From positions 124,001 to 188,000 of the forward strand of contig NZ_JAHLOF010000003.1 in NCBI RefSeq assembly GCF_018917235.1: a DNA stretch of 64,000 bases, in the 5' to 3' direction. The DNA comes from Metaclostridioides mangenotii. Lineage in GTDB: Bacteria > Bacillota > Clostridia > Peptostreptococcales > Peptostreptococcaceae. Each line of letters begins with the position of its first letter. The first letter of the stretch is position 1. The translations under genes were made by a program, and so were the position numbers. Shown in pieces: positions 47,757 to 57,249 of this stretch. The notes beneath the pieces were generated by a model. It worked only from the letters and a program-made list of their open reading frames with translations, ran no database searches and was not told the DNA's origin.

Positions 47757-47957
47757 CTAATTAAATAAATCAATATTTTCAAAAGAATATACTTCAATAA
47801 ACTTATCAATAACTATATAATTTTTATTTTTAAGTTTTGGGTATATTGATTGTCCGCTTATATTCACAGGCTGAATTACAAAAATCAAAAGAAGCAATAT
47901 CAAGGCCGGAAAAATTAATGACTTTGTTGAATCAAATACTTTTCTTATGTTTTTCAT
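47757..47957 (-). pseudogene. Signal peptidase I, N-terminal fragment
   Basis: A 66-aa ORF (ATG 47957, site GAGGAG) contains one membrane helix (about 14-30) and the SPase I box around the catalytic Ser (VNISGQSIYPKL; usual GxSMxPTL), then stops at FENIDLFN. The catalytic Lys region and the rest of the protease are absent, since a terminator follows. The Met after the Ser is Ile. It is most likely a truncated, inactive remnant; a membrane peptide cannot be excluded. Confidence 0.65.
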
Positions 47958-48111
47958 TATATCCACTTCTCCTCTACTTTTATATCTATTAGGTTATTAT
48001 TATACCATATTTTTGTTGATATAATATATAACGTTTTTGTAATGTAAAAGCAGACATATTTTTTAAATATTCTAAATATCTAATTTTTATTAAATATATA
48101 TCAAGTTAATT

Positions 48112-48174
48112 TAAAAAGCTGTGTACCAATTTTAGCTTAGTTATAAACTAACATATAAAGTACACAGCTTTTAA
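48112..48174 (-). terminator. Terminator of thrS
   Basis: On the minus strand AAAAGCTGTGTAC pairs with GTACACAGCTTTT across a long loop and ends in a T run, about 30 bases past the thrS stop. Confidence 0.75.
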
Positions 48175-48202
48175 GTATATAAAATATGTTCTAGCGAGTT
48201 AA

Positions 48203-50125
48203 TTAATCAAGTTCCTCTACATTCTCTCTTGAAGCAACTTGTTTATTTATATTAGAGATGAAGTCTTCTAAGCTTATATTTCCTAGCTCACCTTTATCTC
48301 TTGATCTAACAGATATATTTTTCTCTTCAACTTCTTTTTCACCTACAATTATCATGTAAGGAACTTTTTCAAGCTGAGCTTCTCTTATCTTAAATCCAAT
48401 TTTCTCTGCTCTATCATCTAAGTCTACTTTTATGTTTTGTTGATAAAGAGACTCTTTTATTTCATTAGCATAATCTAAATACTTATCAGATATAGGCAAT
48501 ATTTTTACTTGAGTTGGAGCTAACCAAACTGGGAATTTTCCAGCATATTGCTCTATTAGGATACCTATAAATCTTTCTATACTTCCAAATGCAACTCTAT
48601 GAATCATTACTGGTCTATGTTTTTCACCATCTTGACCTATATAAGTAATGTCAAATCTTTGAGGTAATTGCATATCTAATTGTATAGTTCCACATTGCCA
48701 AGTTCTTCCTAGACAATCTTTTAAGTGGAAGTCTATCTTAGGACCATAGAAAGCACCATCTCCTTCATTAAGTATATATGGAAGGTTAAGTTCTTCTAAT
48801 GCTTCTCTTAGCCCATTTTCTGCATTTTCCCACTCTTCATCACTTCCCATAGAATCTGCAGGTCTAGTTGATAGCTCTAAGTGATATTCAAATCCAAAAG
48901 TTTTGTAAACCTCATCAATTAGCTTTACTACTCCTTTTATTTCATCTTTGATTTGCTCTGGTAACATGAATATATGCGCATCATCTTGAGTGAATGCTCT
49001 AACTCTCATAAGTCCATGAAGTGCTCCAGATAACTCGTGTCTATGAACTCTGCCAACTTCTCCAACTCTCATTGGGAAATCTCTATATGAATGTTGTTTG
49101 TGATTGTAGAATATAAGTGATCCTGGACAGTTCATTGGTTTTATTGCATAATCTTCGTCATCTATTTGTACAGTGTACATATTTTCTTTATAGTGGAACC
49201 AGTGTCCTGAAGTTTCCCAAAGTTGTCTATTTAATATTATTGGAGTCTCTATTTCAACATACTGATATTTCTTGTGAACTTCTCTCCAATATTTCATAAG
49301 TTCATTTTTAAGCTCCATACCTTTTGGTAAAAATAATGGGAACCCTGGCCCCTCTTCAGGCATCATAAATAGGTCTAATTCTTTTCCTATTTTTCTGTGG
49401 TCTCTCTTTTTAGCTTCCTCTAAAAGGTGAAGATACTCTTCTAAATCTTTATTCTTTTCAAAAGATATACCGTAGATTCTCTGAAGCATCTTATTCTTTT
49501 CGTCACCACGCCAGTAAGCCCCAGCTATGCTCAATAATTTTATAGCCTTTACTTTCTTAGTTGATGGAAGGTGTGGACCTCTACATAAGTCTATAAAGTC
49601 TCCTTGCTTGTAGAAAGAAATTACTTCTCCTTCTGGTAGATCAGATATAAGTTCTACTTTATAATCTTCACCTTGTTTTTTCATTAATTCGATAGCTTCT
49701 TCTCTAGGAAGTTCCATTCTTTCAGGTTTTAAATCTTCTTTAACTATCTTTTTCATTTCAGCTTCTAATTTTTCTAAATCTTCTGGAACAAGTCTGTGAT
49801 CCATATCTAAATCATAGTAGAAACCATTTTCTATACTTGGTCCTATTGCAAGTTTTACCTCTGGATATATTCTCTTTAATGCTTGTGCAAGTATATGTGC
49901 AGATGTATGTCTAAATACATCCTTTCCTTCTTCATCTTCAAATTTGAATAAGTTAAGCTCACAATCTTTGTTTATAACAAAGTCTAAACCAACAAGTTCT
50001 CCATCTACTGATGCTGCTAATATATTTCTAGCTAAACCTTCACTTATTGATTTAGCTACGTCCATAACTGAAATTCCACTTTCGAACTCCTTGATTGATC
50101 CGTCTTTTAATGCAACTTTTATCAT
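48203..50125 (-). CDS. thrS: Threonyl-tRNA synthetase
   Basis: This class II enzyme (640 aa) has an N-terminal TGS domain (1-62). The editing domain (about 65-225) has the HTSAHILAQAL Zn motif. The catalytic core has MNCPGSLIFY, RVGEVGRVHRHELSGALHGLMRVRAFTQDDAH and HRVAFGSIERFIGILIE, followed by the anticodon domain. Two adjacent ATG codons (50128, 50125) follow AGGAGGAATC; the second has the better spacing. It is controlled by the upstream T-box. Confidence 0.97.
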   Translation of the reverse strand: MIKVALKDGSIKEFESGISVMDVAKSISEGLARNILAASVDGELVGLDFVINKDCELNLFKFEDEEGKDVFRHTSAHILAQALKRIYPEVKLAIGPSIENGFYYDLDMDHRLVPEDLEKLEAEMKKIVKEDLKPERMELPREEAIELMKKQGEDYKVELISDLPEGEVISFYKQGDFIDLCRGPHLPSTKKVKAIKLLSIAGAYWRGDEKNKMLQRIYGISFEKNKDLEEYLHLLEEAKKRDHRKIGKELDLFMMPEEGPGFPLFLPKGMELKNELMKYWREVHKKYQYVEIETPIILNRQLWETSGHWFHYKENMYTVQIDDEDYAIKPMNCPGSLIFYNHKQHSYRDFPMRVGEVGRVHRHELSGALHGLMRVRAFTQDDAHIFMLPEQIKDEIKGVVKLIDEVYKTFGFEYHLELSTRPADSMGSDEEWENAENGLREALEELNLPYILNEGDGAFYGPKIDFHLKDCLGRTWQCGTIQLDMQLPQRFDITYIGQDGEKHRPVMIHRVAFGSIERFIGILIEQYAGKFPVWLAPTQVKILPISDKYLDYANEIKESLYQQNIKVDLDDRAEKIGFKIREAQLEKVPYMIIVGEKEVEEKNISVRSRDKGELGNISLEDFISNINKQVASRENVEELD

Positions 50126-50159
50126 CATGATTCCTCCTATTTATATTTATTATAAAATC

Positions 50160-50385
50160 AAAAAGTCGCCCCAAATATATATTTGGGGCGACTGTACAAT
50201 CGCGGTTCCACCCAAGTTGACTACAGTGAACTGAAGCCCTCTTGTTGACTGTAAGGTCGTCATCCGAATGCTTTTACAAAGCTACTCACATTCCGCTCCA
50301 AGGTAGTTTTTCAAAAAGACCTATTAAATGGGTTTACAGCCAAGACCCAAATTCTCTGAAAATAGTTTCTAATTTACTTTTCCTC
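50160..50385 (-). promoter_or_regulatory. T-box leader (Thr, specifier ACC) of thrS
   Basis: On the minus strand GGGTGGAACCGCG (plus 50201-50213) precedes the terminator stem GTCGCCCCAAATATA / TATTTGGGGCGAC with a T tail. A candidate specifier ACC (plus 50302-50304) sits in Stem I and matches threonine. Upstream sequence to 50549 shows no gene. Confidence 0.92.
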
Positions 50386-50549
50386 TTCTACGCTTATTAT
50401 CTAAATGTTATTTCAAATTGTATCAGAAAAAATAATAATCGTCAATAATAATTTTTTGATATTTCTACAATTTTTTTAAGTTTATATCAATTATTGCCAT
50501 ATTACTATATAATTATTCATTTATTAACTATTTTGCAACTTATATTATT

Positions 50550-51152
50550 TTATAAAATTACAACTATCAATCCTTGCACTATACCAATTAAGAAGCCAAG
50601 TACAAGACCTAGAAATTCTATATGCTTCAATTCTTTCTTTGCAACACTTATTATGAGATCTTCTAAAACTAGCAAATCTAATTGGTTAATTTTTTCTTCA
50701 ATCATTTTCTGTATATCTATACGTTCACTAGCTTTTTTAACCATACCTTTACTCAAGTCATCTATGCTATTTTTGACTTCTTCTTCAATCATATCATTAA
50801 GATAACCTTCAATAAGTTTTTTTATACCTGATGGAACATATGATAATTTTTCATTAAGCATTACATTTATTCTGGATTTAATATAAATTACTACTTCGTC
50901 CTTATCATCTTCAGTAATAACATTATCTAATATATCATCAAGAGACAAGAATTCCTCTTCAACTATCTTTGCTATATTAGTCGCGATTTCTTCTCGCCTT
51001 TTAGGTATAAGTCCTATAATTTCTGTATTTAATATTGGTATTTTGATTGGGTTTAAAGGCCTGAATATAAGCCTTATTGCAACAACATTAGTTATATATC
51101 CAATAACCCCACCTATAGATGCCAATAATAGTATTTTTATCAAGTTATCCAT
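50550..51152 (-). CDS. DUF445 family membrane protein
   Basis: This 200-aa protein has an N-terminal membrane helix with ASIGGVIGYITNVVAIRLIFRP and a C-terminal helix (about 178-200), with a helical soluble middle. The N-terminal motif is the DUF445/YheB signature. YheB-type proteins are linked to sporulation in Bacillus; the mechanism is unknown. It lies between the ytxC-like gene and thrS, a grouping seen in Clostridia. Confidence 0.82.
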   Translation of the reverse strand: MDNLIKILLLASIGGVIGYITNVVAIRLIFRPLNPIKIPILNTEIIGLIPKRREEIATNIAKIVEEEFLSLDDILDNVITEDDKDEVVIYIKSRINVMLNEKLSYVPSGIKKLIEGYLNDMIEEEVKNSIDDLSKGMVKKASERIDIQKMIEEKINQLDLLVLEDLIISVAKKELKHIEFLGLVLGFLIGIVQGLIVVIL

Positions 51153-51285
51153 GACTATCTCTCCTCTTCGTTTGTATATTGTATCTGTTTACATAATTCT
51201 ACTATACAATTATAAGCCATGTCACTGTATTTAAAAAGGTCTTAATTATTAGGATTCTATTAGAAACATGTTTTTTGAAATCCAT

Positions 51286-52101
51286 TTAGTTGCTAGATAT
51301 AATATCTATTCTATTTTCAAATATTGATTTCAATGTATCTATAATCTCTTTTGAACAATTGTTATTTAATGTGTCTAATACTTCAATTTTTCTAGGACAT
51401 AGTGATAGCAATGTACTTATTAAAAAGTCCTCGTAGTTAAGATTTTCTCTTATTACCATGTTTATAATATCTTCATCATCTATACTATCTATTTTTTCAC
51501 CATTTTTATCATAAAGAACAAAACTATTGTCCTCCATAATATGAACTTTAAGTAAATCGATTTTTACATCTTGTGTGTCTATAAAGTATTTAAGTACCCT
51601 TATAAATTCTGCATGATCCCTATTTATTAAGTACTCTTCTAGAGATATATCTGCTATAGCAGATATGTATTTTAAAAATTCTTTCATCCTGAATTTTATA
51701 AAACCGTCGATATTTATGTAATCATTTTCTAAAATATAATTGCTTACCCTCATAAATATTGTCTCTCTAATGAATACCTCTTTGTCTTTAAATATTTTTA
51801 AGGAGTGTTCGTAAATATTATTAATTTCCATTGGATATGTCTTCCCATACTGAGTTTGTATATATTCCCTTAAAATCTGATCTCTCATGATATTTATAAT
51901 TTTATTGGTTATTCTTTCAGTTATTTCGTCTAGATTTAAACCCTCACTGCTAAAAACTTTATCATCTATTACTTTTCTAGCAATCACTTCATTTTTTCCT
52001 GTACTTGTCACTACCTCTACTATTCCATTTGTATAAATTAATTTATTATTGATGTTATTGCCATAAAACTTCTTATCTGAAATTTTATCTTTACCTATCA
52101 A
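51286..52101 (-). CDS. ytxC: Putative sporulation protein YtxC-like
   Basis: This 271-aa soluble protein has EYIQTQYGKTYPMEINNIYEHSL and a RVSNYILENDYINIDGFIKFRMKEFL segment, followed by ALADISLEEYL-type sequence (here ISAIADISLEEYLINRDHAEFI). These are characteristic of the YtxC family, which is annotated as a putative sporulation protein. Position upstream of DUF445 and thrS supports the call. Molecular function is not known. Confidence 0.75.
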   Translation of the reverse strand: MIGKDKISDKKFYGNNINNKLIYTNGIVEVVTSTGKNEVIARKVIDDKVFSSEGLNLDEITERITNKIINIMRDQILREYIQTQYGKTYPMEINNIYEHSLKIFKDKEVFIRETIFMRVSNYILENDYINIDGFIKFRMKEFLKYISAIADISLEEYLINRDHAEFIRVLKYFIDTQDVKIDLLKVHIMEDNSFVLYDKNGEKIDSIDDEDIINMVIRENLNYEDFLISTLLSLCPRKIEVLDTLNNNCSKEIIDTLKSIFENRIDIISSN

Positions 52102-52571
52102 TTATATCGCTCCTTTCTAGTCGTAGTACATATGTCTTTCTATTTTTATTCTGTGCTTGTAATTAATAATTTAATTTCAATATTCATCCTGTCCGTACTG
52201 TTGTTATATTGCATTATTGTAGTGTTATTTTTATAATATGAAAAAAGTTAATTTTAGTGCAATATAAAATTAAGTGTACTAAAAAAATATTTAAGATATT
52301 ATTACAACTCATTATTATTTTTTACAAACCTACCTAATTTTATACAATGTTATCTATGTTAATAAAAATTATTTTATATTGCTTGTACTTTTATTAGATT
52401 TATACATATTCTGATAGTAATTTAAAATAAAAATCTTATTTTTTAGGATAGTTTTATTTTGAAAATTATCTTGTAAATATTTAAATATAAAAAGACTAGA
52501 TTCAAAAGTTTTTTAAACTTGAAATCTAGTCTTTTTATATTTATAATTAATAATAAACGGCGTTAGTCTTT
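52102..52571. other. 470-bp intergenic region, AT-rich
   Basis: It holds the ytxC promoter side and, at 52489-52536, the terminator of the HTH/DUF2975 operon. No ORF with a ribosome site and no recognised RNA element are visible in the rest. Confidence 0.5.
52489..52536 (-). terminator. Terminator of the DUF2975-HTH operon (bidirectional)
   Basis: AAAAAGACTAGATT / AATCTAGTCTTTTT with an inner CAAAAGTTT/AAACTTG pairing, T runs on both strands, 36 bases after the HTH stop. Confidence 0.85.
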
Positions 52572-52790
52572 TTAAATTTCAGTATCATCTTCTACGTATT
52601 CTAGTATATCACCCGGTTGGCAGTCCAAGGCCTTGCAAATTTCATTGAGTGTTGAAAACCTTATTGCCTTAGCTTTGTTAGTCTTCAAAATAGACAAGTT
52701 TGCATTGGTAATATCAACTTTTTCTGCTAAATCTTTAAGAGATATTTTTCTTTTTGCCATCATTACATCTAAGTTTACCACTATTGCCAT
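52572..52790 (-). CDS. XRE/Cro family regulator (YozG-like)
   Basis: This 72-aa single HTH protein reads MMAKRKISLKDLAEKVDITNANLSILKTNKAKAIRFSTLNEICKALDCQPGDILEY. It has the shape of YozG-type regulators that sit with DUF2975 membrane proteins. It lies 11 bp after the second DUF2975 gene and probably regulates the operon. Confidence 0.88.
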   Translation of the reverse strand: MAIVVNLDVMMAKRKISLKDLAEKVDITNANLSILKTNKAKAIRFSTLNEICKALDCQPGDILEYVEDDTEI

Positions 52791-52801
52791 AATATCTCCT
52801 C

Positions 52802-53269
52802 CTAAATAGTTAAGTCATTTTCATCTTTTATATTTATTGCTTTATCAAATACTTCAGCTATAACGAAACAAACTGAAGCAATGATAAAATATACTAATTT
52901 CTCTGGTGTTAGTCCATAATTACCAATAGCTAAAAACTGCATTGTATGATTCCCTAATGGCTCAGCAAGCCTAAGTATTGCATTTGCTAATAGTAAATAC
53001 CCTATAATTTTAAGTCTTCTTACATTATCTCTAACAAATGGATCTTTATCAATATTAAAAATAATTTTTATCAAATTATAAACTACTAAAAAGCAGCCTG
53101 CAAGATAAACTATTCCAAAAATAAATGCAGCTACTTCCATTATTTTAAACCCATTAGTGAATATTCTAGGTATATCAAACATTACTGCTATTATGCCTAT
53201 AATAGGTATAAAAACTAAAAAAAGATGTAAAATTGTTGATAACATGTTTCTAAAAAAATATTTATTCAT
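52802..53269 (-). CDS. DUF2975 domain membrane protein (copy 2)
   Basis: The 155-aa protein has four hydrophobic helices and the C-terminal signature CFVIAEVFDKAINIKDENDLTI. The ATG at 53281 directly abuts AAGGAG, so ATG 53269 is preferred. It is a paralogue of the gene at 53332, with the same C-terminal signature. The DUF2975-HTH pairing is widespread in Firmicutes; function unknown. Confidence 0.82.
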   Translation of the reverse strand: MNKYFFRNMLSTILHLFLVFIPIIGIIAVMFDIPRIFTNGFKIMEVAAFIFGIVYLAGCFLVVYNLIKIIFNIDKDPFVRDNVRRLKIIGYLLLANAILRLAEPLGNHTMQFLAIGNYGLTPEKLVYFIIASVCFVIAEVFDKAINIKDENDLTI

Positions 53270-53331
53270 AATATAAAACATCTCCTTAATAAGAATTAAT
53301 AAGTATAACCAGCATTTCGCTCATAAATTCA

Positions 53332-53820
53332 TTATATAGTCAAGTCGTTCTCATTTTTTATCTTTATAGCTTTGTCAATAACTTCTGCGAGTACAAAACA
53401 CATCAGAGCAAATATTATATTAAATACCATTGAACCTGTAAGTCCACCAATCATGTTTTTTGCATCCCTAATTCCAAATAATACAAGAGGAGCATCTGCA
53501 TTTGAATAAAATCCAATAATACATTCAGACACAGAGTTTACTAACAAGCATGTTCCCATTATTTTAAACCTCTTAACATTTCCACTTATAAATGGCGTGT
53601 ATGATGTGCTATTAACTATAAATGTTAGGTTTAAAACCACTATTATATAGTTAGCCGTGTATATTGTTAATAAAATTAATTCACCAAATTTTTTAATACT
53701 CATATTATTTAAAAAGTCAAATAATTCTCTCCACAATACACCTAGGCCACCCACACTCAAGGCAAATAAAACAATAAATAAAAAAATTGATAGTACGCCT
53801 TTAACAAAATTATCTTTCAT
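53332..53820 (-). CDS. DUF2975 domain membrane protein (copy 1)
   Basis: The 162-aa protein has four hydrophobic helices and ends CFVLAEVIDKAIKIKNENDLTI, nearly identical to the end of its downstream neighbour. The N-terminal halves are much less alike, indicating an old tandem duplication or end-region conversion. It is first in a three-gene operon with the second copy and the HTH regulator. Confidence 0.8.
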   Translation of the reverse strand: MKDNFVKGVLSIFLFIVLFALSVGGLGVLWRELFDFLNNMSIKKFGELILLTIYTANYIIVVLNLTFIVNSTSYTPFISGNVKRFKIMGTCLLVNSVSECIIGFYSNADAPLVLFGIRDAKNMIGGLTGSMVFNIIFALMCFVLAEVIDKAIKIKNENDLTI

Positions 53821-53987
53821 AAAATGCCATCTCCTTTAATACATATTATATACTAAGTCTAACATTTTATATATTGTTTTTCAATAATTTTCTATTATTT
53901 ATTAATATTTTTTTATTGTTTATAATTGTTTTATATATAATTCTATTAATCTATATAAATTAAATACAAAATAATCTTAAATTTACA

Positions 53988-54740
53988 TTATTCAAAACCT
54001 AGAGGTATTAAAGATCCGAGATCTAGCAGGTTTTCATCACTGAGCATAACAATTTTTTTACCCTTCTTGTCTAAAAAATCCTTAATATCACTGTAGCTTG
54101 GATGTTTACTAATATCTCCAAAGAACGCCAATTCACTTTTAGAAATTAAACCAGTACATCCACCAATAAATCCGTAATTCATACCAAATAGTTCAATATG
54201 ACCTGCTTCAATTAATAAACATTCTAATTCTGTATTTATAAGCTTATTATATATACCTTTATCAGATGTTATTACAGAGCTGTCATCAACTATACATATC
54301 GAACACTTAGAGTATCCCTGTTCAACATTGATTTTTTCAAGTCCATTATTTTCAATAAACTCTAGAATTTTTTTATCTGTATACTTAAAATTATGTATAG
54401 CGTAATTGCCAACTATCGCTACATTATAAGCTATATCAGATGGATACTTTTCTTGAAGTATTGTCTCTCCTTTAATTATGTTGAAGTCATATTTTTCAAG
54501 TAATTGATTGTAATGCTTGTACAAACTCGGTTCTACTACTATATTGCCATACCCTAAATTACAAAGACTAATGTCTGGATGGTAACTTATACTTTCATAC
54601 ACCCTATCACACTTTACAGTTTTTATAATTTCAATATTTCTTTTTCTCAATTCATCTTCCATACTCCTAGACAATCTTTTATCTACTAGAGCCAGAGCTA
54701 AGTCTTCGTCAATTAAAAAAGATTTTGTTGTAAACTTCAT
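53988..54740 (-). CDS. DUF6873 family protein (GME-fold-like)
   Basis: This 250-aa soluble protein has SYHPDISLCNLGYGNIVVEPS, NVAIVGNYAIHNFKYTD, QGYSKCSICIVDDSSVITSD and YGFIGGCTG. I associate these with DUF6873, predicted to share the guanidino-modifying enzyme fold. A His and Cys in these motifs could be catalytic, but the substrate is unknown. ATG 54740 is seven bases after AAAGGA. The gene stands alone. Confidence 0.65.
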   Translation of the reverse strand: MKFTTKSFLIDEDLALALVDKRLSRSMEDELRKRNIEIIKTVKCDRVYESISYHPDISLCNLGYGNIVVEPSLYKHYNQLLEKYDFNIIKGETILQEKYPSDIAYNVAIVGNYAIHNFKYTDKKILEFIENNGLEKINVEQGYSKCSICIVDDSSVITSDKGIYNKLINTELECLLIEAGHIELFGMNYGFIGGCTGLISKSELAFFGDISKHPSYSDIKDFLDKKGKKIVMLSDENLLDLGSLIPLGFE

Positions 54741-54831
54741 CACATAATCCTTTCTATAAATTATTTTATAGAATTATCAAATATACAATTTTTATATAAA
54801 TTTATTCAATAAATTATAAAAGAACAAAAAA

Positions 54832-54887
54832 GATGATACATTGCATATAATGCATCTTAGCTAAAATGCAAAAAGCCATATATCATC
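54832..54887 (-). terminator. Terminator of degV
   Basis: On the minus strand GATGATATAT pairs with the downstream ATGTATCATC around an inner loop and is followed by TTTTTTG. It lies about 30 bases past the degV stop. Confidence 0.65.
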
Positions 54888-54918
54888 TATTACTTTTAAT
54901 TAAACTCTATAATTTTTA

Positions 54919-55767
54919 TTATTTCTTTCTCTTACATATTACTCCTGTAACTCCAGGCCCTGAGTGTGCACCAATACAAGATCCTATTTGGAAAAATAAT
55001 ATTTCCTTTGGATTAAATTTATCTGTTAACATTTTTGTAAGTTGTTCTTTTTCTTTAATATCATCGCTGTAACCTATATTAACAACTTGATCTGATAGAT
55101 CATTTCCACAACTTTCTTCTATTAACTCTAACATCTTTGCTATAACATTTTTCTTTCCTCTTACTTGAGAGGCTTGAGATACAAGTCCATCTTTAACTTC
55201 AAGTATAGGCTTGATACTTAAGATATTTCCAATTGAAGCCTTAGTAGAAGAAATTCTTCCACCTTTTTGAAGATGATCCAGTGTATCTACAGAGAATATA
55301 ACAAACGTTTCATCACGTAAAACTTCTAGAGCTTGAATTATTTCTTCTATAGTTTTCCCCTCAGCTATAAGTCTACCTGCTTCTTTTACTAAAACCCCTG
55401 CACCAAAAGATACAGAGTTAGAATCAAAAGCGTATATGTTGCCTTCTAAATCATTTTTTGCCATAATTGCACTTTGATATGTACCTGTTGCTGCTGCCGA
55501 TCCTGCTATATAAAGGATGTCTCTTCCCTCTTCTATATATTTTTCAAAAACCTCTTTAAATTGTGCATAAGTAATTTGTGAAGTTTTTGCATAAGTGTCT
55601 TTTTTTCTTAATTTTTTGTAGAATTCATCGCCAGTTATGTCTACTCTATCTCTGTACTCATGGCCATCTAATATAACGGTTAGAGGCATAAGATCAATAT
55701 CGTATTTTTTAAGCATATCATCTGGAACATCGGATAAACTATCGCATATTAATTTAATGTTGCTCAT
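54919..55767 (-). CDS. DegV family fatty-acid-binding protein
   Basis: This 282-aa DegV/FakB-type protein starts IKLICDSLSDVPDDMLKKYDIDLMPLTV and has TSQITYAQF, FDSNSVSFGAGV, LDHLQKGGRIS and the C-terminal IGAHSGPGVTG. FakB proteins hold a fatty acid for phosphorylation by FakA. FakA is not seen here, so the specific role is inferred from the family only. Confidence 0.92.
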   Translation of the reverse strand: MSNIKLICDSLSDVPDDMLKKYDIDLMPLTVILDGHEYRDRVDITGDEFYKKLRKKDTYAKTSQITYAQFKEVFEKYIEEGRDILYIAGSAAATGTYQSAIMAKNDLEGNIYAFDSNSVSFGAGVLVKEAGRLIAEGKTIEEIIQALEVLRDETFVIFSVDTLDHLQKGGRISSTKASIGNILSIKPILEVKDGLVSQASQVRGKKNVIAKMLELIEESCGNDLSDQVVNIGYSDDIKEKEQLTKMLTDKFNPKEILFFQIGSCIGAHSGPGVTGVICKRKK

Positions 55768-55803
55768 TTGATATCTCCTTTCTAAACGGATTTATTATTT
55801 AAA

Positions 55804-56274
55804 TTATCTTAAATCTGGATACCCTAATTGTCTAAGTGCTTCGTATGCTACGATAGCAACTGCATTCGATAAATTAAGAGATCTCGCCTTTTCTATGTCT
55901 AACATAGGTACTCTTATACATCCCTCTTTATTTTCTTTCAACAAAGACTCCGGTAATCCTTTTGTTTCTTTACCAAATACTATAAAACATCCATCTTCAT
56001 ATTGGACTTCTGAATGATTTTTATGAGTTTTTGTTGTTGAAAAAAAGTATTTTCCCTCAGGATATTTTGCTTGTAACTCTTCAAAGCTATTGTAATATTG
56101 TATATTAGCTATATCCCAATAGTCAAGTCCAGAGCGCTTTAAGTGTTTATCATCTAAAGAAAATCCTAAAGGTTTGACTAAATGAAGTGTAGAACCTGTT
56201 GCCGCACAAGTTCTAATTATATTTCCAGTATTTTGTGGTATTTCTGGTTCGACCAAAACTATATTTAATGACAT
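55804..56274 (-). CDS. trmL: tRNA (cytidine(34)-2'-O)-methyltransferase TrmL
   Basis: This small SPOUT enzyme (156 aa) has LVEPEIPQNTGNIIRTCAAT, FGKETKGLPE and VPMLDIEKARSLNLSNAVAIVAYEALRQLG. It would methylate the wobble ribose of tRNA-Leu species. ATG 56274 has GGAGG five bases upstream; the frame runs open to 56328 without a better site. It lies 36 bp after degV on the same strand. Confidence 0.93.
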   Translation of the reverse strand: MSLNIVLVEPEIPQNTGNIIRTCAATGSTLHLVKPLGFSLDDKHLKRSGLDYWDIANIQYYNSFEELQAKYPEGKYFFSTTKTHKNHSEVQYEDGCFIVFGKETKGLPESLLKENKEGCIRVPMLDIEKARSLNLSNAVAIVAYEALRQLGYPDLR

Positions 56275-56448
56275 ATTTCCTCCTAATATAATAAAACAAT
56301 TAATTAAAATATAATAGTATAAGTTCAAATTTGAAATTAAAAATTAATTATAAATTAGTTTAATAATTTCAATTAGTAATATTATAACAGAAAAATACGC
56401 CACTAAAAATAAAACTTGAGTAAAGTTTGATAGTAATGATATATTAAT

Positions 56449-57099
56449 CTACTTGTTAATATTTTTGTGGAAGTTGCAGTATTCTGTTATATTACAATTT
56501 TCACATTCCGGTTTTCTTGCCTTACACATTCTCCTTCCGTGAAAGATAAGTGTATGATGTGATTTAGACCATCTGTCTTTTGGTATAGCTTTCATTAGGG
56601 CAAATTCTGTTTTTTCTGGTGTTGGCTCATCAACTATTCCAATTCTATTAGAAACTCTAAAAACATGAGTGTCTACAGCTATTGCTGGTTGTCCGAAAGC
56701 GTTACTAAGTACTACCCCTGCAGTTTTTCTTCCTACACCAGGGAGTTTAATTAAATCTTCTAGAGTGTCCGGAACTTCTCCACCGTAATTTTCACAAAGT
56801 TGTGTTGAAGTATCTTTTATTTTTTGAGATTTACTTTTATAGAGTCCACAAGTTTTTATTTCTTCGCTGATTTCATCTAAACTTAAGTTTGCAAAATCAT
56901 CTGGCGTATTGTACTTTTTAAACATTTCTGAGGTTACTTTATTTACTCTAACATCTGTGCACTGTGCAGATAGTATCGTAGCAATTAAAAGCTCAAATGG
57001 AGTATTATAATTTAACTCACATTCAGCGTCTGGATACATTTCTTCTAATTTATCTAATATAATTTTTATATCTTTTTTACTCTTATTTTTTCTCTTCAT
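56449..57099 (-). CDS. nth: Endonuclease III
   Basis: This DNA glycosylase/AP lyase (216 aa) repairs oxidised pyrimidines. It has the helix-hairpin-helix LPGVGRKTAGVVLSNAFG with catalytic Lys, the catalytic Asp in AVDTHVFRV and the [4Fe-4S] loop CKARKPECENCNITEYC. ATG 57099 lies nine bases after GGAG; earlier Met codons to 57123 have no site. Confidence 0.95.
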   Translation of the reverse strand: MKRKNKSKKDIKIILDKLEEMYPDAECELNYNTPFELLIATILSAQCTDVRVNKVTSEMFKKYNTPDDFANLSLDEISEEIKTCGLYKSKSQKIKDTSTQLCENYGGEVPDTLEDLIKLPGVGRKTAGVVLSNAFGQPAIAVDTHVFRVSNRIGIVDEPTPEKTEFALMKAIPKDRWSKSHHTLIFHGRRMCKARKPECENCNITEYCNFHKNINK

Positions 57100-57249
57100 A
57101 TATATCATCTCCATTTTCATCATTCACATATAAAATACCTTAAAATACATATATCAAACATAAAAAAAGCAAAAACTATATAAGTCCTTGCTTTTTATTA
57201 TACAATAAATACTAGTTACGTTAAGTTTAATTAGTATCTTAAACAATAT

